Source: JAGNKE01 sp965230245
GTDB lineage: Bacteria > Pseudomonadota > Alphaproteobacteria > Micavibrionales > Micavibrionaceae
Direction: 5' to 3'
DNA: 64,000 nucleotides
NCBI GenBank assembly: GCA_965230245.1
Contig: OZ246000.1
Location: forward strand, 1,240,001-1,304,000
Positions 17,362 to 26,839 of this stretch are shown here, one piece after another (position 1 is the first letter of the stretch; every line of letters begins with the position of its first letter). A program made the position numbers and the translations under genes. Under the pieces are notes generated by a model that saw only the letters and a list, made by a program, of their open reading frames with translations, ran no database searches and was not told where the DNA came from.

Positions 17362-18624
17362 TTAAGCTGCAAGCCTGTCCTGAATTTTGGAATAATCCTC
17401 AAGCGCGCCGAGCGGCCCGATCCCCGCCAGTGTCGGCGTAGAACTGAAAATGCGCTTCGCAACCCGATCAATCGAGGCAGTATCCACGGCATCAATCTTT
17501 TTAAGAACATCTTCAATCGGAAGAATTCGTCCGTTCAGCAACAACGCTTTTGCCTTCATATCCACACGGGTCACCATGGATTCCCGCGCCATCAGCGTCG
17601 AGGTGCGCAGCTGCGCTTTCGCACGTTCAAGTTCGCTATCCGAAACCGAACCTGCCAGCTTGCCGATCTCATCACAAACAACGGGAATCAACTCCGGCAG
17701 TTTCTCCGGCCCTGTTCCGGCATAAATCCCGAACTGCCCGTCATCCGTATACGCCGTGTGATAGCTGTAAACGGAATAAACCAGCCCGCGCTTCTCGCGT
17801 ATCTCCTGAAACAAGCGTGAAGACATACCGCCGCCCATCAGAACCGCCAGTGTTTGCGCGGTGAAATAATCATCTTCAATGCGCGGCACACCTTTAAAGC
17901 CTAGAATGATATGGCTTTGCTCCAAATCTTTGCTCAAACGGAATTCACCGCCCTGATAATCTGCATCCTTGCGAGTAAAGTCCTGATCCTCTGGCAACGA
18001 ATCAAACATCTTTTCAACCAGAGCAACAAAAGCCTCATGCTCGACATTGCCCGCGGCACACACCACCATACGAGACGGAGAATAAAAACGCTGCGTATAT
18101 CCCATCAGCGTATCGCGCTGCATGGATTCAATAATCTGGTTCGTGCCCAGAATCGGAGCACCAAGCGCTTGACCGGGATAGGCGGTCTCGTAATAGTGAT
18201 CGAAAATCACGTCATCGGGTGTATCATTGCACATCCCGATTTCCTGAAGTATAACCCCTCGCTCCCGCTCCACTTCATCATTGGGCATTGTTGAACGCTG
18301 CACCATGTCGGAAAGCACATCCACGGCCAGCGGTAAATCGTCCTTAAGCAAATGAATGTAATAACTCGTCAATTCACGGCTGGTGTATGCATTCATATGC
18401 CCGCCAACATTTTCGATCTGCTCGGCAATATCATTGGCTTTGCGCGTCGGTGTCCCCTTGAACAACATATGCTCCACCATGTGCGCCACGCCGTTATCTT
18501 TGAGGTCTTCAAAACGCGTCCCCACACCGACCCAAACACCGACAGCCACGGTCTCAACCGTATCCACGCGGTCTGTCACCACACGCAAACCGTTCGGAAG
18601 GGTTGTAATCTCTACCTTATCCAT
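17362..18624 (-). CDS. M16 family zinc metallopeptidase (mitochondrial-processing-peptidase-like)
   Basis: The 420-aa protein has the inverted zinc motif HMVEH (HxxEH) at about residues 48-52, with the downstream glutamate in ERGVILQEI. The C-terminal M16 half has RLFQEIREKRGLVYSVYSYH. It is the size of one MPP/PqqL-like subunit. Alphaproteobacteria commonly carry it next to threonine synthase, as here (nine-base gap). It is expected to degrade or process peptides. Start at ATG 18624 with AGGA about seven bases before. Physiological substrate unknown. Confidence 0.93.
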   Translation of the reverse strand: MDKVEITTLPNGLRVVTDRVDTVETVAVGVWVGVGTRFEDLKDNGVAHMVEHMLFKGTPTRKANDIAEQIENVGGHMNAYTSRELTSYYIHLLKDDLPLAVDVLSDMVQRSTMPNDEVERERGVILQEIGMCNDTPDDVIFDHYYETAYPGQALGAPILGTNQIIESMQRDTLMGYTQRFYSPSRMVVCAAGNVEHEAFVALVEKMFDSLPEDQDFTRKDADYQGGEFRLSKDLEQSHIILGFKGVPRIEDDYFTAQTLAVLMGGGMSSRLFQEIREKRGLVYSVYSYHTAYTDDGQFGIYAGTGPEKLPELIPVVCDEIGKLAGSVSDSELERAKAQLRTSTLMARESMVTRVDMKAKALLLNGRILPIEDVLKKIDAVDTASIDRVAKRIFSSTPTLAGIGPLGALEDYSKIQDRLAA

Positions 18625-18632
18625 AAATAGTC

Positions 18633-20066
18633 CTATGCTGTTTTTGAAAGATGTTCCGGTGAAACGCGGGAGCGCACTCTCACAAAGTCCTCAACTGTTT
18701 TGAGGTCATTCTTCAGAACGTCCATTTTTTCTTCACGCTCGAACAAATCGGCAAGATGCTCAGGTAAAGCAGGGCGCTCGCCGATAGCCTTCTCGACCGC
18801 ATCGGGGAATTTTGCCGGATGCGCGGTCGCCAGCAGAACAACGTGGCCATCCGTCTTCTCCGAAACCGCACGCGCACCTTTAAGCCCGACCGCCGTGTGC
18901 GGATCAAGCATGTACCCGTCACTCTCGTAACACTCTTTAATCAGTGCCAGAGTTTCGTCATCGTCCGCACGGCTAGCCATAAACTTCGCCTGCGCGGTTT
19001 GAATGTCCGCCTCGTCAACTGTAAACGACCCGTTCGCCTTGAACTCCGCCATCACAGACGCCAGCTTGTCCGCATCGCGTCCGAACAAATCAAAAAGATA
19101 GCGCTCGAAATTACTGGAAATCTGGATATCCATAGACGGGCTGATCGTGGCAAAAGACTGATCAATGCGCATCTCGCCGCTTTCCAGAAAACGCGTCAGA
19201 ATATCGTTCTTATTCGTGGAAACACACAGATACTTGATTGGCAGCCCCATATTCTGCGCGGCATAAGCCGCAAAAATATTCCCGAAATTCCCCGTCGGCA
19301 CAACATAGGAAACCTCCTTATCAGGCACACCAAGCTTGATCGCCGTCGCAAAGTAATAAACGATCTGCGCCATAATCCGCGCCCAGTTGATCGAATTCAC
19401 CGCCGACAGGTTCACAGCATCCCGAAACTCTTCATGTCCGAACATCGCCTTGACAAGGTTCTGGCAATCATCAAACGAGCCTTCCAGCGCGATGTTGTAA
19501 ACATTCGGCGCATCAACAGTGGTCATCTGTTTGCGCTGAACGTCTGAAACGCGGCCCTTCGGATGCAGGATAAAGATATCGGCATGATCACACGCCTTAC
19601 ACCCTTCAATCGCCGCCGACCCCGTATCGCCGGACGTCGCCCCGACAATCGTAACCCTGTCTCCGCGCTTGGATAAAACCGCATCAAAGAGCCGCCCCAA
19701 AAGCTGCAAAGCCACATCCTTAAAGGCAATCGTTGGCCCGTGGAATTGTTCCATCACGACAATATTGCCCTGACCCTGATTGGGTATAGGGTGAAGAGGA
19801 ACCACGTCTTCATCACGGAAAACATCAGGCCCGTAAGTCTCGTCCAGAATCTTACAGAACTCGCCCTTCTCCAGACAGCCCTCGACGAACGGGAACATAA
19901 CGGCTTCGGCAATCTCGATATAGGATTTACCCTTGAGCGCCTGCCAGTTGATCTGCGGCCATTCCTCCGGCACATAAAGCCCGCCGTCCGGCGCAAGCCC
20001 CGCCAGCAATACATCTTCAAAACTACGCGGATTTCCGCCGCCCCGGGTCGATATAAATCTCATCAT
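18633..20066 (-). CDS. thrC: Threonine synthase
   Basis: The 477-aa protein starts with the family pattern RFISTRGG. PLP is bound by the lysine in GPTIAFKDVALQLLG, followed by GATSGDTGSAAIEG and VPTGNFGNIFAAYAA. It converts O-phosphohomoserine to threonine with release of phosphate. Length matches the long bacterial/yeast class. Two adjacent ATG codons at 20066 and 20063 are equivalent choices. It precedes the M16 peptidase gene on the same strand, and the O-antigen ligase-like gene lies just upstream. Confidence 0.97.
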   Translation of the reverse strand: MMRFISTRGGGNPRSFEDVLLAGLAPDGGLYVPEEWPQINWQALKGKSYIEIAEAVMFPFVEGCLEKGEFCKILDETYGPDVFRDEDVVPLHPIPNQGQGNIVVMEQFHGPTIAFKDVALQLLGRLFDAVLSKRGDRVTIVGATSGDTGSAAIEGCKACDHADIFILHPKGRVSDVQRKQMTTVDAPNVYNIALEGSFDDCQNLVKAMFGHEEFRDAVNLSAVNSINWARIMAQIVYYFATAIKLGVPDKEVSYVVPTGNFGNIFAAYAAQNMGLPIKYLCVSTNKNDILTRFLESGEMRIDQSFATISPSMDIQISSNFERYLFDLFGRDADKLASVMAEFKANGSFTVDEADIQTAQAKFMASRADDDETLALIKECYESDGYMLDPHTAVGLKGARAVSEKTDGHVVLLATAHPAKFPDAVEKAIGERPALPEHLADLFEREEKMDVLKNDLKTVEDFVRVRSRVSPEHLSKTA

Positions 20067-20072
20067 AATGCA

Positions 20073-21323
20073 TCAACTTCTATGGTCTTTATCAGCCTGT
20101 GTCAATAAATCATGACACGCGGGCAAAACGGCGAAAGGAACCCAGAAAAGAAGCCATACACTGCTGAAATTGGTATACGCCCCGCCCGTATCGAAAAGCC
20201 CGAAAAACAAACCCATCAGCAAAATCAAAAGCGCACTCTGATCACCATCCTGCCTGAAAACGCGGTGGCCTTGTAATAATATCAAGCCGATACAGGCAAA
20301 AAGGAACAAAATACCGATCGCACCACCTTGCATCATGGTACTAAAATATAAGCTATGCGGATGAGGGACGGATTCCACGCGGTTGGGATATTGAACGTCA
20401 TAACGAAATTTATGCGCAGCTCCGAAACCCAATACGGGTTTGTCATCGAGCTTTTCAAACACTTGCGCCCAAACCTGAAGCCGTCCGCCATCCGCACGCT
20501 TGGCAAGATTGGCAAAGTCAAAATTTTGCGTCAGAAGAAAGCCGAGCCCCACCAGCCCCAGGACACCCAGAACCAAAATCTTTTTCCAGTCCCGCTTCAA
20601 CAAAAGCCATGAGCCGTAAACCATGAGCAAGGCAAGCAACGGGCCACGGGAAACACTCAAAACCATCACGGTTACAAACACAAATCCGATTAGAATCTTG
20701 GCCGCCTTAGTATTCATAAAAGCAAGAACATGAATACGGGTTGAGTAAAAGATAATGAGTGCCAACCCGTAAAGAAGCCCGCATTGAACGGAATTCTCTG
20801 CACGGCCCCAACCCTCAAGACGTTTGCCGTTTGCAACCTCCCAAAACAGATGGATATTGCTCAGGATAAGAAAAACCCCTGTGACCAGAGCGCTGAGGAC
20901 AAAGACATCCTTCACAACCCGCCAGAAGCCCGGCCGTTTTTTCACCAGCACAAAAAGCATAAGACAAAAAAGCAGAATAAACGGCGCAACTTTCATTTTT
21001 TGCAGCATCCGCTCGACATCCGCATCAAACGACCAAAAGCTCGACACGGCGAAATAACCAAGAAACAACCCCAAGGGAATAAAGAATTGGCGCGTTGGCC
21101 AAAACGCGCGGATTGTTTTGCGCTCTTTATATGCAAATGCCGCAAAAACCAGATAGCTGAGGTACAACAGAATACGGTGCGGACCTGTCGGCAGAAAAAA
21201 GAAACCTGCAAAGAGCAAGGGAATCAGAATAAGAAGCGAAAGCTCCAGCCGACCGAGATCTGCGAACTTGCCCTTAAGCCAAGAAAACTGCGGATTGTCC
21301 AGAATTTGTACTGCGAAAGCCAT
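20073..21323 (-). CDS. O-antigen ligase / Wzy_C family membrane protein
   Basis: The 416-aa protein has ten or more membrane helices. It has a Wzy_C-like periplasmic region with SRGPLLALLMVYG, the conserved arginine in DGGRLQVWAQVFEKLDDKP, GFGAAHKF, and a histidine in VPHPHSLYF. Such proteins join O-antigen to lipid A-core or polymerise repeat units at the periplasmic face. The ATG at 21323 is preferred to a GTG six bases earlier because GGGTGA is better placed. Two glycosyltransferase genes lie upstream on the same strand. Ligase versus polymerase cannot be separated by sequence. Confidence 0.85.
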   Translation of the reverse strand: MAFAVQILDNPQFSWLKGKFADLGRLELSLLILIPLLFAGFFFLPTGPHRILLYLSYLVFAAFAYKERKTIRAFWPTRQFFIPLGLFLGYFAVSSFWSFDADVERMLQKMKVAPFILLFCLMLFVLVKKRPGFWRVVKDVFVLSALVTGVFLILSNIHLFWEVANGKRLEGWGRAENSVQCGLLYGLALIIFYSTRIHVLAFMNTKAAKILIGFVFVTVMVLSVSRGPLLALLMVYGSWLLLKRDWKKILVLGVLGLVGLGFLLTQNFDFANLAKRADGGRLQVWAQVFEKLDDKPVLGFGAAHKFRYDVQYPNRVESVPHPHSLYFSTMMQGGAIGILFLFACIGLILLQGHRVFRQDGDQSALLILLMGLFFGLFDTGGAYTNFSSVWLLFWVPFAVLPACHDLLTQADKDHRS

Positions 21324-21370
21324 AGTCACCCGTTGTCGTCCCTATTGCCCGAAAAGATAACGAAGCCGTC

Positions 21371-22408
21371 TCATGAAAGAAAGTGATTTATCCACTCTTG
21401 CGCCCGCTCGTCCCATCGCGCTTTTTTGGCGGTTGCAACGGCATTCTCGGACAAGCGTTCGAACAGGCGGTCATCTTTCAAGATCTGCATCACGATATCG
21501 CGCCGCTCCTGATCGTCGAGCAGGATATACCCGTCTTCCCCGTGCGTGACTCTTTCCTTGAGCGCCCCGACCCCTTCTGTGATAACGGGCAGGCCGCACG
21601 CCATGGCTTCAACGGCACTTAAACAAAAAGTTTCGTCCTCGTGACCGGGATACAGCATCAGCCGCGCCTGTTTCATCTCTGCAATCAATTGGGATTTGGG
21701 GACGGGGTCGCGGAAAATAACATTGGCTTCCTCAAACCGCTTGAGCCGCTCGCCGCAAGCTTCACGCCCCTTTTCGCCGCAGAACACATGAAACTCTGCT
21801 TCACGCATGTAAGGCGCGATATGCTCCGCCCAAAACGTTGCGGTCTCTTTAAGCCCGCGATAAGCCTGCGAGATAAAGACCGCGAGCGGCAATCTTGGCG
21901 CAGCCTCATCATCTCCGAGGGAGGGGACAGGAGTATCAAAAAACACATCATCGATCCCGTGCCCGATAATATGCTTGGTTTTAAACGGAACCATCGGTGG
22001 ACAGGCAGCCTTGTGATACTGGCTCAGGAAAACACCGTCGGGCTTGTATTTGAACGCCGCGCTCCAGCGTCCCTTTTTGATCGTCTTCAAAAAACGCACC
22101 GGATTATGAAGCCACAGAACATAACGAACCGACGGATCATGCTTTATCTTACAAAACAGACTGGCATCATTATTCACAATAACCAGATCATATTTCAGCT
22201 TAATGCTCTCGGGCATCTTCAGCCACCGCACACCATATTCCTCGCGCTTTTCTGTCACCGAATTATAGACGTCGACATCATGCCCGAGTTTGACAAAATT
22301 CTCTGCCAGATTAACCGTGCAGGATTGAATCCCGCCGATGGGCTGCGTGCGAAGCGTTTCGCCTGAATAAGCGTTTGATGTGCAATCTAGAAACGCGATC
22401 TTGGCCAT
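21371..22408 (-). CDS. Glycosyltransferase family 4
   Basis: A 345-aa GT-B enzyme. The acceptor domain begins MAKIAFLDCTSNAYSGETLR, and the loop QPIGGIQSCTVNLAENF resembles GT4 start motifs. The donor domain has PGHEDETFCLSAVEAMACGL, which holds the two GT4 glutamates. It transfers a sugar from a nucleotide donor at the cytoplasmic side. It starts just after the end of the next glycosyltransferase gene (four-base gap) and precedes the O-antigen ligase-like gene, so the three form a glycan operon. Confidence 0.88.
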   Translation of the reverse strand: MAKIAFLDCTSNAYSGETLRTQPIGGIQSCTVNLAENFVKLGHDVDVYNSVTEKREEYGVRWLKMPESIKLKYDLVIVNNDASLFCKIKHDPSVRYVLWLHNPVRFLKTIKKGRWSAAFKYKPDGVFLSQYHKAACPPMVPFKTKHIIGHGIDDVFFDTPVPSLGDDEAAPRLPLAVFISQAYRGLKETATFWAEHIAPYMREAEFHVFCGEKGREACGERLKRFEEANVIFRDPVPKSQLIAEMKQARLMLYPGHEDETFCLSAVEAMACGLPVITEGVGALKERVTHGEDGYILLDDQERRDIVMQILKDDRLFERLSENAVATAKKARWDERAQEWINHFLS

Positions 22409-22412
22409 AAGA

Positions 22413-23441
22413 TTAATACCGCTCGGTCGGCCAGCGATAGGTCTGGGTCAAGGGGCGGTCAAAAACGCGCTCAATCATAAACTGACAAACCTTATCGACA
22501 TGGAAATAATCATGCACCTTCGTATGGCCGATCCGCGCAATTTCTTTCCGCTCGTCATCATGTTCCATATAGTATTTGATTTTATCCAGCAGCTCCTCAT
22601 TCGTTTTGAAAGAGATAAAGGAATCATCCCCCAGAACATCTTCGAATTGCGGCCCTTCGGGAATAAAGGCAAGCAGACCCGAGGCCATATACTGGCTCAT
22701 CCGTCCCGACGCATAAAGATAGTAATCCTCGGTCTTGTTCATACACAGTCCCATCTTGGAACGCCCGAGAACCTCATAATACTCCGCGCCGAAAACACGG
22801 TCTTCATTAATGCCCGCGCCGCCGATGCGAATGCGGATATCGCCCTTATTCTCCAACAAATATTTCGCCGTGATATGGCGGTGGTCATGCTGATCGCGCA
22901 GGAAACTGGCCAGAAACAGAAAATCAATATCCGCCTGATCGTTTTCAAACGCACGCTTGCGCTCCAACGCAGGATCGACGGGATTAGGCATAAAATACAC
23001 ACCGCCGAAATCATTCGAAAACTGTTTTAACCCGTCACCTGCCGTCGTAATAAAAATGCCCTCGACATGACCGACGCGCTGCTGAATTTCCTTCACATTC
23101 TGCGGGGAATTAAGCGGATCGACATTGCGGTACATGATTTTGACACCGGGAACAATCTGACGCACCTCTGCCAATGTCTCGTTCGTGATGTTCTTGCAAT
23201 GCCCCAGAACAATCATCTCTGGACGAAACCCCTTCACAACATTCAGGACTTCCTCATTCATCGCCTTGCGCCCCATTTTCTGGGAACGAAAGATATTCGA
23301 ATACCGTGCGAAATCACGGTCGTTGAAAACGTAAACATTATGCCCCAGACGCGTAAAACCGTTAATCAGCTTTTGCGGCGTGAAATAGTATTTATGGCTG
23401 TTGATGAAGCCTTGGGCATTACCGAGATACAGAATATTCAT
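22413..23441 (-). CDS. CgeB-like glycosyltransferase (GT-B)
   Basis: The product is 342 aa if started at the ATG 23441 (MNILYLGNAQGF), where CgeB/spore-maturation-type glycosyltransferases usually begin. A longer start at 23474 adds eleven residues without support. The C-terminal region has RSKMGLCMNK, then ASGRMSQYMASGLLAFIPEG, typical of glycosyl transferase family 1 / CgeB. No clear Shine-Dalgarno is seen. It is the first gene of a run of three glycan genes on this strand. Donor and acceptor unknown. Confidence 0.8.
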   Translation of the reverse strand: MNILYLGNAQGFINSHKYYFTPQKLINGFTRLGHNVYVFNDRDFARYSNIFRSQKMGRKAMNEEVLNVVKGFRPEMIVLGHCKNITNETLAEVRQIVPGVKIMYRNVDPLNSPQNVKEIQQRVGHVEGIFITTAGDGLKQFSNDFGGVYFMPNPVDPALERKRAFENDQADIDFLFLASFLRDQHDHRHITAKYLLENKGDIRIRIGGAGINEDRVFGAEYYEVLGRSKMGLCMNKTEDYYLYASGRMSQYMASGLLAFIPEGPQFEDVLGDDSFISFKTNEELLDKIKYYMEHDDERKEIARIGHTKVHDYFHVDKVCQFMIERVFDRPLTQTYRWPTERY

Positions 23442-23508
23442 AAACGAAAACCGTGAAGTTGAATCGCCATTCAAGCTATACGCAATTCAAGCATGGTGCA
23501 ATATTCAT

Positions 23509-24084
23509 TCAGGCAGCTTTGCGCGCCTTAACGGACTCAACAAACAATTTATGCATGGGCGAGGGGAAGTCCAGCGTAAGCTCCGGGTGAAACGCACTGG
23601 CCATGACATTGTGATACTCAACCCAGACAGGCTTGTCCTGATGCTCTGCCAGAACCTTGACGCCCGCACCGATATCGGTAAATAGCGGCGCACGGATAAA
23701 GGAAACAGGGTATCCGTCCACGTCCGAGTGATGACTGTCCAACTGACGACCATAGCCGTTACGCTCGACCGTCAACGGCAACAAACCGAAGGATTTCTGC
23801 TCTGGGTTGGTGACCTTCGTCGCAAGCAGAATAGACCCCGCGCATATCCCCCAGACAGGCTTCTTTTGAAACTGCTCGGCCAACGCATCCCACAAACCGA
23901 ATGTCTCGATCAGCTTAAGCATCGTCGTGCTTTCCCCGCCCGGCAGGATGAAACCGTCCACTTCTTCAAACTGCACTGCTGTCTTGACGGCACGAAATGC
24001 CCCGCCCGCAGCCTCGATATGAAGGCGGTGCGGCTCGACAGCGCCTTGCAACGCTAAAACACCGATTACAGGGGATTCAGCCAT
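23509..24084 (-). CDS. pdxT: Pyridoxal 5'-phosphate synthase glutaminase subunit
   Basis: The 191-aa class I glutamine amidotransferase has LPGGESTTM at 48-55. The nucleophile is Cys81 in WGICAGSIL, with a His-Glu pair in the late AFHPELT motif. It releases ammonia from glutamine and passes it to PdxS. Length and motifs are normal. It lies 28 bases after pdxS on the same strand, so they are one unit. Having PdxST rather than PdxJ/PdxA here is less common in Alphaproteobacteria. Confidence 0.96.
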   Translation of the reverse strand: MAESPVIGVLALQGAVEPHRLHIEAAGGAFRAVKTAVQFEEVDGFILPGGESTTMLKLIETFGLWDALAEQFQKKPVWGICAGSILLATKVTNPEQKSFGLLPLTVERNGYGRQLDSHHSDVDGYPVSFIRAPLFTDIGAGVKVLAEHQDKPVWVEYHNVMASAFHPELTLDFPSPMHKLFVESVKARKAA

Positions 24085-24112
24085 AATTTAAGACCTGCGA
24101 TAGAGTTTGAGT

Positions 24113-25012
24113 TTACCAGCCGCGATTGGCCATGCGCATCGGCTCATCCAGTTCGCTGATCTCGGTGCCGCGCATCGCAACACCTTCCAGCTCTTTGGAC
24201 GCTTCCAGAACGATTTTCGGATCGTTGTAATGCGCTGTCGCCTTCACGATGGCTTTCGCAAACTTCTCGGGATTATCCGATTTGAAAATACCCGATCCCA
24301 CAAAGACCGTCTCCGCACCCAGCTGCATACAAAGAGCAGCATCCGCAGGCGTTGCAATACCGCCAGCTGCAAAATTCGGAACGGGAAGCTTGCCTTCTTT
24401 ACGAACGACCTTCAGCAGCTCGAAAGGAGCGCCCATATCTTTGGCCATCGTCATCAACTCGGTTTCATCAGAATTTACAACCTTGCGGATTTCCGCATTG
24501 ATCTGGCGCATGTGACGCACGGCTTCAACGATGTTACCTGTGCCCGGCTCACCCTTCGTACGCATCAGTGCCGCACCTTCGCCGATACGGCGCAGAGCTT
24601 CCCCCAGATTCTTCGCACCACAAACAAACGGCACTTTAAAATCATGTTTATTGATATGGTACTGCTCGTCTGCAGGGGTCAGAACCTCGGACTCATCGAT
24701 GTAATCGACGCCCATTTCTTGCAGCAATTGCGCTTCGGCAAAGTGACCGATACGGCATTTCGCCATCACGGGGATGGATACGGATTTCATAACCTCTTCA
24801 ATCACTTCCGGCGGGCTCATACGGGCAACACCACCCGCCTTGCGGATGTCCGACGGCACGCGCTCCAGCGCCATAACGGCGACCGCGCCGGCATCTTCCG
24901 CGACCTTGGCCTGCTCGGCGGTAACAACGTCCATAATGACGCCGCCTTTGAGCATCTCTGCCAGACCCGTTTTGATATTAATAACACTCCCGTTAGAAGG
25001 ATTGTTGCTCAT
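24113..25012 (-). CDS. pdxS: Pyridoxal 5'-phosphate synthase lyase subunit
   Basis: The 299-aa TIM-barrel protein has the Schiff-base lysine in IPVMAKCRIGHFAEAQLL and the second lysine region in LMRTKGEPGTGN. GGVIMDVV and FAAGGIATPADAALCMQLG are family signatures. It builds PLP from ribose 5-phosphate, glyceraldehyde 3-phosphate and ammonia supplied by PdxT. AAGGAAGA lies before the ATG. It is transcribed divergently from the ATP-grasp-like gene at 25166. Confidence 0.97.
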   Translation of the reverse strand: MSNNPSNGSVINIKTGLAEMLKGGVIMDVVTAEQAKVAEDAGAVAVMALERVPSDIRKAGGVARMSPPEVIEEVMKSVSIPVMAKCRIGHFAEAQLLQEMGVDYIDESEVLTPADEQYHINKHDFKVPFVCGAKNLGEALRRIGEGAALMRTKGEPGTGNIVEAVRHMRQINAEIRKVVNSDETELMTMAKDMGAPFELLKVVRKEGKLPVPNFAAGGIATPADAALCMQLGAETVFVGSGIFKSDNPEKFAKAIVKATAHYNDPKIVLEASKELEGVAMRGTEISELDEPMRMANRGW

Positions 25013-25165
25013 CTTCTTATCTTCCTTGATAGTATGCTGTGCTTAGGCGCGTAATTTATACACAGTTAGGCGCGGAATGCAAAAGAAACCGTATTAAATC
25101 CTTGTAATTTGGGGGCGCTGTGATTTGCACTTCCGTAACTCGAAAATATTCTGCTAGTATATTTT

Positions 25166-26377
25166 ATGGAATTAAGATCAGTAGCACTATTCACCGTCGA
25201 TTCCAAAGACGGCAAAATACTGGAAATGAACCCGTTGCAGGAATCGGCGATCAAAACCCTGAATAAGGCACACGGGGGCAATTTCACGCGTGCGCAAGTA
25301 AGTCCCTTCGTAAAAAGCTGCCTTCCTGATCGCCATGTGATGCAACCACCCTGCGGAAGATATTTTGACGATATTCTCCACGAAGAACTGGACATGCTGC
25401 CCGAGGACTGGAATGGCGTATTGATACCCGAAGCGGCCATTGGTTCATATGCCGTGTCCGTGAATCAGGAAAGACCGTTGACCATCGCAAATGCGGATCC
25501 GTTAATAGCTACGTTGTTCAAAAATAAAGGTCTGCAATTCGATATCGCAACGGATGTGGGCGGAAAATCAATCCCGAAAACACGCAACTATGATGCACAC
25601 AGACAAGGCCTCGAACTTGAAGATTTGGCCGCAATGATCCGCGAGGATTTCAAAGGCGTAGAAAAATTGGTAATCAAACCCGTGGATGAAAAACAGGGGC
25701 AGGGTGTTGTTATTATAGATCGCGCAGAAATTGAGCGGGAATTGCGTTTTCTACTGACCAGGCCAATGTTTGCACAGTCAGGCGAGGACCATTACGGAGA
25801 CGGAAAGTTTGCCGAACAATATTGGCGACAACACACATCAGGGCTGCTGCAGGTACAGGAATTTCACAAGGACAGACCGATAAGGCATAAGGGCAAACAA
25901 TGGGACGCCACCCGCCGCTATGCGGGTGCAACCGTTGTGACCATCGATGACGACGGACGCCAGAACGTGCAAACGGCTATCCTTGGCGGGTTTGCGAAAC
26001 TTCCGCGTGAGCCGATCCCCGAAGATGGTGCTGTGACACAGAACAACCGAATTTCCTATTCCAAGGCGCACGGATTAACCGAAGGTCTGACGCACTTCTT
26101 CCTGCGTGTTACATCGGGCAGCGGCGACCGCATCCTTCTCTCGCAAGAGGAAGTCGAGGCCGACACAGCGGAGATGGTCGGTGATTTGAACCGGATTTTT
26201 GCACGCATCGATGACATGGACATAGCTGAATATGCCGAAGAACTGGCCAAAAGTAACGACCCCGCACGCAATCGGCTCGCCCGATCAATCAGCGGCTGGA
26301 TGCAAGAGCCTACCCCTGTTGAACGCCAAGATCAAAGACACGGAAGAGGCGGTCCCGACGATCCCGAAGCCGTTTAA
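25166..26377 (+). CDS. ATP-grasp-like hypothetical protein
   Basis: The 403-aa protein has features of an ATP-grasp fold. LVIKPVDEKQGQGVVII (about 168-184) resembles the ATP-binding lysine and glycine-rich loop. VQEFHKDRPI and the segment to AILGGFAKLPREP resemble the acidic metal-binding strands. The N-terminal 130 residues would be the pre-ATP-grasp domain. The C-terminus (QDQRHGRGGPDDPEAV) is polar and probably disordered. There is no Shine-Dalgarno; TAGTAT lies five bases upstream of the ATG. It stands alone between pdxS and a convergent His-rich gene. Substrate unknown; family call is tentative. Confidence 0.5.
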   Translation: MELRSVALFTVDSKDGKILEMNPLQESAIKTLNKAHGGNFTRAQVSPFVKSCLPDRHVMQPPCGRYFDDILHEELDMLPEDWNGVLIPEAAIGSYAVSVNQERPLTIANADPLIATLFKNKGLQFDIATDVGGKSIPKTRNYDAHRQGLELEDLAAMIREDFKGVEKLVIKPVDEKQGQGVVIIDRAEIERELRFLLTRPMFAQSGEDHYGDGKFAEQYWRQHTSGLLQVQEFHKDRPIRHKGKQWDATRRYAGATVVTIDDDGRQNVQTAILGGFAKLPREPIPEDGAVTQNNRISYSKAHGLTEGLTHFFLRVTSGSGDRILLSQEEVEADTAEMVGDLNRIFARIDDMDIAEYAEELAKSNDPARNRLARSISGWMQEPTPVERQDQRHGRGGPDDPEAV

Positions 26378-26414
26378 TCGATAACTAAAAATATTTGAAA
26401 AAAGCGAACGCACC

Positions 26415-26735
26415 CTAACAGCAGCCGCAACCGCCAGGCGTCGTGTTATTGCATTCATCATCGTCATCATCATCGGACGGGCGCGAGAAATGCGCAGACT
26501 CTGAAATGCCTTTATCCTCATGATGGTCGTGCTGCTCGGAATGGTGGTGGCCGTGATGCCCGTCATGCGCGTGGTCGTGGGAATGATCATGACCGCAGCA
26601 AGACCCGTCCGCTTTATGGACATGCGCATGCGAATGCCCCAGACCCGGCAAAAGTCCTGCGCCGCCGCCCGTTCCTGCAGGCATGGTGGTCGACATCGAT
26701 AAGGCGCGTTTAATGCGGCTGAAATTCTTGCTCAT
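26415..26735 (-). CDS. His/Asp/Cys-rich putative metal-binding protein
   Basis: The 106-aa protein has 18 histidines, most within residues 33-78 (GHSHAHVH, then GHDHSHDHAHDGHHGHHHS). A run of six aspartates and a cysteine-rich end (CNNTTPGGCGCC) follow. Such composition binds nickel, zinc, copper or cobalt and is found in metal storage, chaperone and sensor proteins. AAGGA lies ten bases before the ATG. There is no signal peptide, so it is likely cytoplasmic. No transporter or metalloenzyme maturation gene is adjacent, so the metal cannot be inferred. Confidence 0.65.
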   Translation of the reverse strand: MSKNFSRIKRALSMSTTMPAGTGGGAGLLPGLGHSHAHVHKADGSCCGHDHSHDHAHDGHHGHHHSEQHDHHEDKGISESAHFSRPSDDDDDDECNNTTPGGCGCC

Positions 26736-26839
26736 GAATTATATTCCTTCAATCGGTAACAAAAACCATCTACGACACAAACAGAGCCGTTCGCAAGAAA
26801 TTTTTATAACCTTGAACGTTGTCGCTATAACCATCGGCG

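Noticed and set aside
18819..19547. Open frame opposite thrC
   Set aside because: It lies wholly within a full threonine synthase gene and reads as an antisense by-product of codon bias.
24107..25054. Long open frame opposite pdxS
   Set aside because: It mirrors a clear PdxS gene, its translation has no recognisable domain and is rich in His, Arg and Phe, typical of antisense frames.
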